14,198 bases of DNA from Planctomycetia bacterium. GTDB lineage: Bacteria > Planctomycetota > Planctomycetia > Pirellulales > UBA1268. The notes below the pieces were generated by a model, which made no database searches, had not been told where the DNA came from, and was given only the letters and a program-made list of their open reading frames with translations. The position numbers were made by a program, and so were the translations under genes. The stretch covers positions 1-14,198 of the forward strand of contig RFPF01000057.1 in NCBI GenBank assembly GCA_009926295.1. Reading direction: 5' to 3'. Position 1 is the first letter of the stretch, and every line of letters begins with the position of its first letter. This document shows, piece by piece, positions 7,442 through 12,999 of the stretch.

Positions 7442-7466
7442 CCACGGCCCATCGAGGCCGCCGTGG
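7442..7466. promoter_or_regulatory. inverted repeat, candidate activator or regulator site
   Basis: CCACGGC (7442-7448) and GCCGTGG (7460-7466) form a perfect 7-base inverted repeat with an 11-base spacer, ending four bases before the sigma54 element. Enhancer-binding proteins normally bind further upstream, so this close position would suit an additional regulator or be fortuitous. Confidence 0.35.
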
Positions 7467-7470
7467 CGTT

Positions 7471-7486
7471 TGGCACGAGGTATGCA
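7471..7486 (+). promoter_or_regulatory. sigma54 (RpoN) -24/-12 promoter
   Basis: TGGCACGAGGTATGCA carries the invariant GG (7472-7473) and GC (7484-7485) exactly ten bases apart. It matches the consensus TGGCAC-N5-TTGCA at all but one conserved position (A for the first T). It is preceded by TT and followed by a short T-run. The predicted transcript start is about 7497, giving a leader of roughly 90 bases to the ATG at 7587. Transcription from it would need RpoN plus an AAA+ activator, neither of which is in the window. Confidence 0.7.
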
Positions 7487-7494
7487 TTTCTCAG

Positions 7495-7512
7495 GCGAGC
7501 GTTGCGGCTCGC
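7495..7512 (+). other. 5' leader hairpin
   Basis: GCGAGC (7495-7500) pairs with GCTCGC (7507-7512) over a six-base loop, right at the predicted sigma54 transcript start. It could protect the 5' end of the mRNA. Confidence 0.35.
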
Positions 7513-7586
7513 TCCGGCGACCGCGGCACGCGACGGCGACTGCCCCGCGTTGGATGGTGGCTTTCAGATCTTCAAGGAGTCCGCTC

Positions 7587-7709
7587 ATGAACATTGCCCC
7601 TTCCCGCCACTCGGCCGTGGCCGCGGGCCGCTGGTCGCTCACGCAGGCCGACATGCTGCTGTGCGCCCTGCCGATCGCGCTGTTCCTTTCGATCATGTCG
7701 CTCGTTTGA
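7587..7709 (+). CDS. 40-residue membrane microprotein, first gene of the sigma54 operon
   Basis: A very small protein with one predicted membrane helix near the C-terminus (about residues 22-40, MLLCALPIALFLSIMSLV). It follows a basic, Ser/Ala-rich N-terminal part with R7, H8, R15. The arginines suggest the N-terminus stays in the cytoplasm. The case for a real gene rests on a textbook AAGGAG seven bases before ATG 7587, its position as the first frame after the sigma54 promoter, and a perfect hairpin after its stop. The frame is open further upstream, but that would run through the promoter and leader. It resembles no family I know. It could be a small regulatory or assembly subunit, or a leader peptide; function is not assigned. 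Confidence 0.65.
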   Translation: MNIAPSRHSAVAAGRWSLTQADMLLCALPIALFLSIMSLV

Positions 7710-7721
7710 CGGGTTTGAAAA

Positions 7722-7746
7722 CATCCGTCCCGTATGAGGACGGATG
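7722..7746 (+). other. intercistronic hairpin
   Basis: CATCCGTCC (7722-7730) and GGACGGATG (7738-7746) form a perfect 9-base stem with a seven-base loop, between the first and second genes of the operon. No U-tract follows. It may stabilise the short upstream message or attenuate transcription, setting a high ratio of the microprotein to the rest. It also covers the ATG at 7744, arguing against that start for the next gene. Confidence 0.55.
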
Positions 7747-7773
7747 CGTGTCCCGATGGAGAGGGGAATTTTC

Positions 7774-8217
7774 ATGTCGCCGATGCGTTTCGAGTTCCTG
7801 TCGCGTGGCAACGACGCCTTTTCGTCGTTCGCCGTGACCGCGTTCCTGTCGTTGTTCGCGATTCTCGGACTCGCCTTCGGGGTTCTGCAGGATTCGAAGG
7901 CGGAGACGACCTCCGGACTGGCGGAGTCCGCGATGCTGCTGACAGCGAGGGTGGAGGATCCGATGGGTGAAGTCGATTCCGCCGCTGGTTGGGCGTCACT
8001 GCCCGAGCGGCGGGTCGAGGAATCTCGGCCGCAAGCGATGTTCCGCCGGGCGATGGTCTCGCCTGAGTCGATCCGCCCGGTGCGTGGCAAGGGGCCGGCT
8101 CAGGAGTGGCTGGGAGTGTCGAAGCTCGCCTTTCCGCTGCTCGTCGGAGATCTGGTGGGCGGGCAATCGGTCCGCTCGCCCGTGGTGATGACGGGACGTC
8201 CCGTCGGTGCGAAATAA
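7774..8217 (+). CDS. single-span membrane protein of unknown function
   Basis: A 147-residue protein with one clear membrane helix at about residues 17-38 (FAVTAFLSLFAILGLAFGVL) after a short N-terminal segment, then about 109 residues predicted outside the membrane. That tail is Ser/Glu/Arg-rich and low in obvious structure. No cleavage site or lipobox is visible, so it probably stays as a signal anchor. ATG 7774 is chosen because GAGAGGGG lies about eight bases upstream; ATGs at 7744 and 7756 lie in the hairpin or lack a site. It is the second gene of the sigma54 operon, 64 bases after the microprotein. I recognise no family. Confidence 0.65.
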   Translation: MSPMRFEFLSRGNDAFSSFAVTAFLSLFAILGLAFGVLQDSKAETTSGLAESAMLLTARVEDPMGEVDSAAGWASLPERRVEESRPQAMFRRAMVSPESIRPVRGKGPAQEWLGVSKLAFPLLVGDLVGGQSVRSPVVMTGRPVGAK

Positions 8218-8269
8218 CGAACAGAACCATTCCGAAACCGCGAGTCGAATCGTGAACCAGGAGCCAGCC

Positions 8270-8794
8270 ATGCAAGACATCGAACCGTCGACGGGCATCG
8301 AGCAGGCGAGTGATCGCAAGCGGGGGCCGATCCCGTCGCTGCGGTCGCTCGGCATCAACGAGATCGTGATCGTGGACCCGGCCTGCGACCGCTACCCGGA
8401 TTTCGTGCAGGCCGCGCGGGCGGGCGAGGTGGGGGTTCACTTCTGCAGCGACGGCCGGTCGGCTGTCCGCATGGCGAGGCGGTTTCGGGCCGACGTCTGG
8501 CTCGTGAGCACCGAGCTGTCGGACATGAGTGGTTTCGACCTGCTCGAGATGCTGTCGATGCACGTGGTCCACGGCGACGTCGACCCGATGCGGTCGGGCG
8601 CGAGGATCTCCCTCGCCAGGCTGGGCGAAGGGGCCCGCTCGGCGATTTTCATGGTCGCCGAGGAGTATCGCATCGAGGACGAGCAGCGGGCCCTGGTATC
8701 CGGCATCGCCGGATACCTCGTGCGGCCGATCACGGTCGACGTGATCCGGGCGACGCGGGATCGCATCGGTGCGGAAGCGGGTGGACGGGGGTAG
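8270..8794 (+). CDS. pseudo-receiver protein A (CheY-like, phospho-Asp lost)
   Basis: A 174-residue soluble protein whose residues about 31-165 read like a response-regulator receiver domain: strand EIVIVDPACDRY (32-42), DVWLVSTELSDMSGFDLLEML aligning with the beta3/phosphorylation loop, and GIAGYLVRPITVDVI at the beta5 end. The Asp that accepts phosphate is replaced by Ser80. The acidic pair after beta1 is reduced to one Asp (D36). The conserved Lys is Arg (VRP), and the switch Thr/Ser is not evident. It therefore probably does not signal by phosphorylation. No output domain is attached. ATG 8270 has AGGAG six bases upstream; a GTG at 8252 is less likely. It is paralogous to the next gene, with 29 of 67 positions identical in my ungapped alignment of the core. 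Confidence 0.72.
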   Translation: MQDIEPSTGIEQASDRKRGPIPSLRSLGINEIVIVDPACDRYPDFVQAARAGEVGVHFCSDGRSAVRMARRFRADVWLVSTELSDMSGFDLLEMLSMHVVHGDVDPMRSGARISLARLGEGARSAIFMVAEEYRIEDEQRALVSGIAGYLVRPITVDVIRATRDRIGAEAGGRG

Positions 8795-8862
8795 ACCGGC
8801 GCCCAATCGGGTTCGCCCGGGTGCCGTTCGGGAGCGACACACAAAGTAGAGGAGGATCGGGC

Positions 8863-9402
8863 ATGAGTCCTGAAGCATTTTCCGCCCCCTGGCGTGCGGC
8901 TGCCGACGATGGGATCGACGCCATTCCGAGCGTGGTCGTCGTGGACCCCTGTTTTGACCGCTACGCGAGCCTCGCCTCCGCCGCGCGGCAGGGTCGGCTG
9001 CAGCTGCACATGCGGTCGAGTGCGGCCGACGCCATCAAGTTGACCCGCCGGATGCACGTCGACGTCTGGCTCATCGCGGCGGAACTCGACGACATGTCGG
9101 GTGCCGACTTCGTGGAATTGCTGGGCACGCGCACCGGGCGGGCACGGCGGGCGATCGTTGAAACGGCCGACGTCGGCTCGTCACGGTGGAACGATACGAA
9201 TCGCGAAGCCGCGGCAGCCGGTGCGGATGCCATGCTCGCCGCTCCCATCACGCTCGGCGACCTGGAGCACCTGCTCCAGGTTCCGGAGACGGAGCGAGAC
9301 CTGTTGCTGCTCCATGAGTCGGTCTCCTCGCGAGCCTTCGTCGCCCTGCCGGTGGGCGTGGGTGCGGCCATCGTGGCGATCGCCGTGGTGATGCTCGGCT
9401 GA
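8863..9402 (+). CDS. pseudo-receiver protein B with C-terminal membrane anchor
   Basis: A 179-residue protein with a receiver-like core (about 22-145): VVVVDPCFDRY (24-34), RRMHVDVWLIAAELDDMSG (62-80) and GADAMLAAPITLGDLEHLL. The phosphorylation Asp is replaced by Ala72 and the conserved Lys before Pro-Ile by Ala, so phosphotransfer is very unlikely. A hydrophobic C-terminal segment (about 158-179, ending IVAIAVVMLG) would anchor the protein with the receiver fold in the cytoplasm. The start has GGAGG seven bases before ATG 8863. It follows pseudo-receiver A by 68 bases, and the shared VDPxxDRY, DVWL, EL-x-DMSG pattern points to tandem duplication followed by divergence. Partner and function are unknown. 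Confidence 0.72.
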   Translation: MSPEAFSAPWRAAADDGIDAIPSVVVVDPCFDRYASLASAARQGRLQLHMRSSAADAIKLTRRMHVDVWLIAAELDDMSGADFVELLGTRTGRARRAIVETADVGSSRWNDTNREAAAAGADAMLAAPITLGDLEHLLQVPETERDLLLLHESVSSRAFVALPVGVGAAIVAIAVVMLG

Positions 9403-9413
9403 GGAGGGGTCCC

Positions 9414-9707
9414 ATGCCGGGCCGCCGCGTGGGTGCGTTCGCCGTGGCGCTCTTGCTGACCGGCCTGATCGGTGGCGACACGTGCCGCGGCCAGAACGAC
9501 TGGCAGTATCCCGACCCCTACTTCGGAGTCCTGGAAATCGAAAAGTCGCGGACGCCGGCTCCGCCCGGGGAGCACGGGGCATCGACGCGTGCCGGTTCGA
9601 CCCGCTGGTTCACCAGCGGCCCTCGACCGCGAGTCCGCCGAGGTCGGCCATGGGCAGTGGCACGACCCGCACCTCCATCCCCGCAAAGTGCATCTCCGTC
9701 GCGCTGA
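9414..9707 (+). CDS. short exported protein with antisense-derived tail
   Basis: A 97-residue protein, last of the sigma54 operon, 11 bases after pseudo-receiver B, with GAGGAGGGG just before the ATG. Residues 1-26 form a signal peptide (RR, then FAVALLLTGLIGG, cleavage likely near CRG/QND). The next part, QNDWQYPDPYFGVLEIEKS, is aromatic and acidic and looks like a genuine conserved exported segment. From about residue 66 the sequence becomes Arg/Pro/Ser-rich and is exactly antisense to the end of the PAP2 gene, past a perfect hairpin at 9602-9619. The tail may be a consequence of a lost stop codon or a small deletion, so the functional protein may be only about 65 residues. Function is unknown. 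Confidence 0.6.
   Translation: MPGRRVGAFAVALLLTGLIGGDTCRGQNDWQYPDPYFGVLEIEKSRTPAPPGEHGASTRAGSTRWFTSGPRPRVRRGRPWAVARPAPPSPQSASPSR
9602..9619. terminator. hairpin at the convergent gene junction
   Basis: CCGCTGGT (9602-9609) and ACCAGCGG (9612-9619) are perfect arms around TC. The stop codon of the PAP2 gene (9610-9612, minus) lies in its centre. It is placed as a bidirectional terminator would be, but it lies inside the plus-strand reading frame and has no U-tract. Confidence 0.4.
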
Positions 9708-11019
9708 CGGCCCGCGAACTCGCCCATGCCAGGTACCAGCCGAGGAAGACCTGCGAGGGGAAGTGGGAATCGGTCGTCATGCGGGAGAAGCCCACGAACG
9801 TGGAGCACACGTAGAGCGCTCCCTTCGCGACCGGGCTCTCGACCATGTCGGCGGCGGCGAGAAATGGGATCGCGCCGACGAACGCGTGGCCGCTGACGCC
9901 GTTGTCGTCGGTGAACGGCTTCCACTGGCTCCCCGCCGAACTGTTGTCGATCGGCCGAGATGCGCCCGTTGCCAACTGCAGCACGTACACCGGAGGGGCC
10001 CCGACGATGAACATCCGCAGCGACCGCGAGCCCCATTCCCCGACGATATCGCCGCCGGGGCGGCCCTCGAAGACGAGCCCCGTGAGCGCGGCCGCACCGA
10101 AGATCGGCAGGGCGTACTTTCCCTCCCCGATCGGCTTGCAGTTGGTGAAAAACGTGCCGAGGTCGGTGGGCTTCACGCTCTGCTGCCATGCGGACTGCAT
10201 GGTCGTGTCGAAGCCCGTGTTGGCCATGAGAGCCCCGGCGCCGAAGGCCGCGGTGAGGCACACGAGGCCCTCGCACGAGTAGAAGTTGCGATAGTCCTCG
10301 AGAACCTTGTAGCCGAAGCGTGCAGCCCGCGGGTGCCTGCTGTGCGCCCACGGCGGCTCGTTCGCCGGCGCGAGGAGTTCCTCGCCGTCGAGGGGCGGAA
10401 GGGAGTAGACCGGATCGCCTGTCGGGGCGAGCCGTGCCGCGAGCATCGTCGTGATGTTCTCGCGACCGTCCGGCGTGTCTTCGGTCTGCCAGCCGCCCGT
10501 CAGCGAGACGCCTCCTGGATCTTTCTCGGCGGCTCGTTCCGCGATCGACTGGGTTTCGACGACGGCCTCGACCCAGGCGCCGTGGGCCGAGGGCACGACG
10601 CGGACCACGACCCGCTGCCGCTGGGGAGGCCAGGCTTGTGCCGACAGGGGCAGCGCTCCGGGGGCCGGCCGCGCCGCCGGAGGCTCGACCCAGGCCGACA
10701 CGAGCAGACCCTCGCGGGGCGGCGTGGCCGAGAAGTCGGGCTCGACGGTGCGGACGATCGGCCAGTCGGCCGCCACGGTCGCGACGGTCTGCCGCCACAG
10801 CGTGGGGCCGTCATCGCTCTGGAGGAACATGCCCCCGGCACCGGCGGGAATCGGTCGCGCGGGCGGCCCGGCGTCTCCCACGGCCGGCAGCGGCACCGGC
10901 TCGGCGCGGCCGACGCCGACGAGGCAGCCGAGGGCGACGGCCGCGAGCAGTCGGCGCGCGCTCGCGCCGATGCTGCGCCGCCGCTCCGCGTCGAATGGTC
11001 TGGGACGGATCCAGGGCAT
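9610..11019 (-). CDS. exported PAP2-superfamily phosphatase-like protein
   Basis: A 469-residue protein with an N-terminal signal (RRLLAAVALGCLVGVGRA, cleavage near residue 45), a variable middle region of about 230 residues, and a C-terminal PAP2/vanadium-haloperoxidase-type domain. The motifs are recognisable but altered: Arg355-Pro356 (the Lys seven before the Arg is Gln), VSGH ending at His378 instead of PSGH, and SR-x5-H-x3 at 412-422 with catalytic His419, followed by Gln423 in place of Asp. The two catalytic His and the Arg remain. Expected role is dephosphorylation of lipid or other phosphates outside the inner membrane, but activity is uncertain. ATG 11019 lacks a Shine-Dalgarno and abuts a palindrome; an ATG at 11061 would add 14 residues. 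The gene end overlaps the plus-strand exported-protein gene by 98 bases. Confidence 0.72.
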   Translation of the reverse strand: MPWIRPRPFDAERRRSIGASARRLLAAVALGCLVGVGRAEPVPLPAVGDAGPPARPIPAGAGGMFLQSDDGPTLWRQTVATVAADWPIVRTVEPDFSATPPREGLLVSAWVEPPAARPAPGALPLSAQAWPPQRQRVVVRVVPSAHGAWVEAVVETQSIAERAAEKDPGGVSLTGGWQTEDTPDGRENITTMLAARLAPTGDPVYSLPPLDGEELLAPANEPPWAHSRHPRAARFGYKVLEDYRNFYSCEGLVCLTAAFGAGALMANTGFDTTMQSAWQQSVKPTDLGTFFTNCKPIGEGKYALPIFGAAALTGLVFEGRPGGDIVGEWGSRSLRMFIVGAPPVYVLQLATGASRPIDNSSAGSQWKPFTDDNGVSGHAFVGAIPFLAAADMVESPVAKGALYVCSTFVGFSRMTTDSHFPSQVFLGWYLAWASSRAVSATEMHFAGMEVRVVPLPMADLGGLAVEGRW

Positions 11020-11077
11020 GGGGGGAGACTGTCCCACCCCCGGGCGCTGCAGGCAAGCCACGTTTCAGGCCGAAAAT
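11020..11077 (-). repeat. palindromic repeat-like module, copy B
   Basis: On the minus strand ATTTTCGGC (from 11077) is followed by about 15 bases, CCTGC, and then CCCGGGGGTGGGACAGTCTC, an imperfect G/C-rich palindrome ending just before the PAP2 ATG. It has the same order and orientation as the module at 7315-7394, though the spacers differ in length. Confidence 0.45.
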
Positions 11078-11137
11078 CGCGGAGAATTCGCGCCGTGGGC
11101 CGCGGGTGGGCCCCGCTTCTTCCCTGGGCAGGCCGAA

Positions 11138-12259
11138 TCACCCCGCCGCGGCGGTGATGAAGACCTCGACCTGCTGGCCCACGAAGAGCGGTGGCCGACC
11201 GTCCGGATCGCACTCGTAGATCACCTGGAGCACCCTCGTGTCGACCCGCTCGGTGTTGTCGCCGGTGAGCGACTTCTTGGGCACGACGAACGGCTCGATG
11301 CGGACGAATTTCAGCGGATAGCGTTCCTGGAGGCTGCCGCGCGGCACTGCGGATGCCGCGGCCCCAGGATCGAACCGCGGAATGTCGAACTCGTCGATGT
11401 CGACCCGCACGTGAAGCCGCTCGATGTTGCCGAGCATCACGAGCGCCTGGCCCGGAGGAGTGCCGACGAACTCGCCAGGCCGCACGTTCACCTGGAGCAC
11501 GCGGCCCGCCACGAGCGATCGGACGACGAGACGGTCGAGGTCGGTCTCGATCCTGGCCACCTCGGCCTCGGCCTTGGCCACGCCGGCCCGCGACACGTCG
11601 AGGTCGTATTCCCACGAGCCCGCCTTGAGCAGGGCAAGATCGGCCTGTGTCTTCTCGAGGGCCGCCTGGGCGGCGGCAAAGGTCTCCCGCCGTGCGATCA
11701 CATCCTGCTCGGTGGTGACCTTGCGGGCGAACGTGTCTTCAGACCGCTTCAGAGCATCGGCCTCCCGCGCGACGGCCGCCCGGGCCTCGTTGACCTGTGC
11801 GACCAGCACTGGAAGTTTCTCCGGACGCGGCTCCGCTTCGAGCCGCATCAGGTCGCTCTTCGTCTGGGACACCGCAGCCCGTTTCACCGCGAGGTCGGCG
11901 CGCAGTTGCCTGTCGTCGAGGCGAAACAGCGGCGTGCCGGGCTCGACCTGCTGGCCCACCGTGACGAGCACCTCGACGACCACGCCGGGCGTCGCGGAAC
12001 CCACGGCGATGTTCTCGGTTTGGGCCTCGACCACGCCCGCGGCCGCGACGGCGTCGGAAAACGGATTCGTGGCCGGTGCGATCGGAGGCGACGGCTGGCG
12101 GATCACCACCCGGTTCTTCCAGACGAACCATCCCGCGAAGGCGAGCAGGCCGAGGGCCAGAAGCGGAAGGAAGAACTGCGTCACCACGTCGCCGAACGTC
12201 CGCCGGCGAGTCAATCGCCGCGGCGTGGAACGCGCCGAGTCGGGCAGGGCTGTCGCCAT
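11138..12259 (-). CDS. HlyD/DevB-like membrane fusion (periplasmic adaptor) protein
   Basis: Links an inner-membrane ABC exporter to an outer-membrane channel. It has 373 residues: a basic cytoplasmic N-terminus (RRLTRRR), one membrane helix at about 28-47 (FFLPLLALGLLAFAGWFVW), a first lipoyl half-motif around GVVVEVLVTVGQQVEPGTPLFRLDD, a long alpha-helical coiled coil of about 120 residues rich in Ala/Glu/Lys, the second lipoyl half with LVAGRVLQVNVRPGEFV, and a beta-barrel region ending FVGQQVEVFITAAAG. This is the normal order for the family. ATG 12259 has AGGA nine bases upstream. The ATPase gene ends ten bases before it, so the three genes are one operon. No TolC-like partner is seen in the window. 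Confidence 0.88.
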   Translation of the reverse strand: MATALPDSARSTPRRLTRRRTFGDVVTQFFLPLLALGLLAFAGWFVWKNRVVIRQPSPPIAPATNPFSDAVAAAGVVEAQTENIAVGSATPGVVVEVLVTVGQQVEPGTPLFRLDDRQLRADLAVKRAAVSQTKSDLMRLEAEPRPEKLPVLVAQVNEARAAVAREADALKRSEDTFARKVTTEQDVIARRETFAAAQAALEKTQADLALLKAGSWEYDLDVSRAGVAKAEAEVARIETDLDRLVVRSLVAGRVLQVNVRPGEFVGTPPGQALVMLGNIERLHVRVDIDEFDIPRFDPGAAASAVPRGSLQERYPLKFVRIEPFVVPKKSLTGDNTERVDTRVLQVIYECDPDGRPPLFVGQQVEVFITAAAG

Positions 12260-12269
12260 GCTGCGTATC

Positions 12270-12998
12270 CTACGCGGGGTTCGCCGGCCGGCCAACCTCG
12301 CCTGCCGACGTGACCGAATCAATCCGTCCGTCCTCCATCGCGGCGATCCGGTCGGCGAAGGAGTAGACCCGTGCGTCGTGCGTGACGACGATCACGGCGC
12401 GGTTGGGCTGGACGGCGATCCGCTGGATGAGCTCCATCGTGATCCGGCCGTTCTCCGCGTCGAGCGCGCTCGTGGGCTCGTCGCAGACCAGCAGTCGCGG
12501 CTCGTGGACGAGCGCCCTCGCGATCGCCACCCGTTGCTGCTGACCGCCGGAGAGCTCGCTCGGGAGGTTCGTGAGCCGGTCGCCGAGCCCGAGCTGATCG
12601 AGCACCTCGCTCGCGGCCTCCACGGCCGCGGCCCGCCGCCAACCGGCGATCAACAGCGGCACCGCCGCGTTCTCCGCGGCCGTCAGTGCCGGCAGCAGGT
12701 TGTACGACTGGAACACGAAGCCCACGTTGTCGCGTCGGAACCGCACCTTGCGGCCGTTCGACATCGCCGCCAGGTCATGCCCGAGCACGGTGACGACGCC
12801 CGCCGTCGGCTCGAGCGTGCCGGCGACGATCGACACGAGCGTCGTCTTCCCGCAGCCGCTCGGCCCCACGAGCATCAGCAGTTCGCCGTACGGCACGTCG
12901 AGATCGACTCCCCGCAGGGCCCGCGTGAGCGAGTCGCCCGTGCCGAAGTCTTTCGTGACGCCGCGGCAGTGCACGGCGAGCCCCCCGGCTGGCGTCAT
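12270..12998 (-). CDS. ABC exporter ATPase, LolD/MacB/DevA type
   Basis: Powers the FtsX-type permease encoded just upstream. The 242 residues contain all ATPase motifs: Walker A GPSGCGKTT (45-53), Q-loop Gln97 in FVFQSYNLLP, signature LSGGQQQR (149-156), Walker B LLVCDEPTSALD (169-180, catalytic Glu174) and the H-loop His207 in VVTHD. The FxxQxYNLLPxLTAxEN pattern is typical of the LolD/MacB/DevA class, which drives mechanotransmission or lipid and glycolipid export. ATG 12998 lies one base after the permease stop (TGA-C-ATG), with GAGG five bases upstream inside the permease gene, so translation is coupled. Confidence 0.93.
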   Translation of the reverse strand: MTPAGGLAVHCRGVTKDFGTGDSLTRALRGVDLDVPYGELLMLVGPSGCGKTTLVSIVAGTLEPTAGVVTVLGHDLAAMSNGRKVRFRRDNVGFVFQSYNLLPALTAAENAAVPLLIAGWRRAAAVEAASEVLDQLGLGDRLTNLPSELSGGQQQRVAIARALVHEPRLLVCDEPTSALDAENGRITMELIQRIAVQPNRAVIVVTHDARVYSFADRIAAMEDGRIDSVTSAGEVGRPANPA

Positions 12999-12999
12999 G

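Larger units (their letters stand above)
7269..7586. other. 318-base regulatory intergenic region (apgM end to sigma54 operon leader)
   Basis: There is no protein gene. In order it holds a hairpin right after the apgM stop (7274-7300), a G-rich palindrome module (7315-7394), an inverted repeat (7442-7466), a sigma54-type promoter (7471-7486), a hairpin at the predicted transcript start (7495-7512), and the Shine-Dalgarno AAGGAG (7574-7579) of the first operon gene. Confidence 0.7.

Noticed and set aside
9472..11157. 561-codon open frame on the plus strand
   Set aside because: It is antisense to the PAP2 gene, His/Arg/Gly-rich, has no domain-like pattern, and is explained by GC bias in the opposite strand's third positions.
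10451..12313. 620-codon open frame on the plus strand
   Set aside because: It is antisense across the PAP2 gene, the gap and the HlyD-like gene, with no ribosome site and low-complexity composition.
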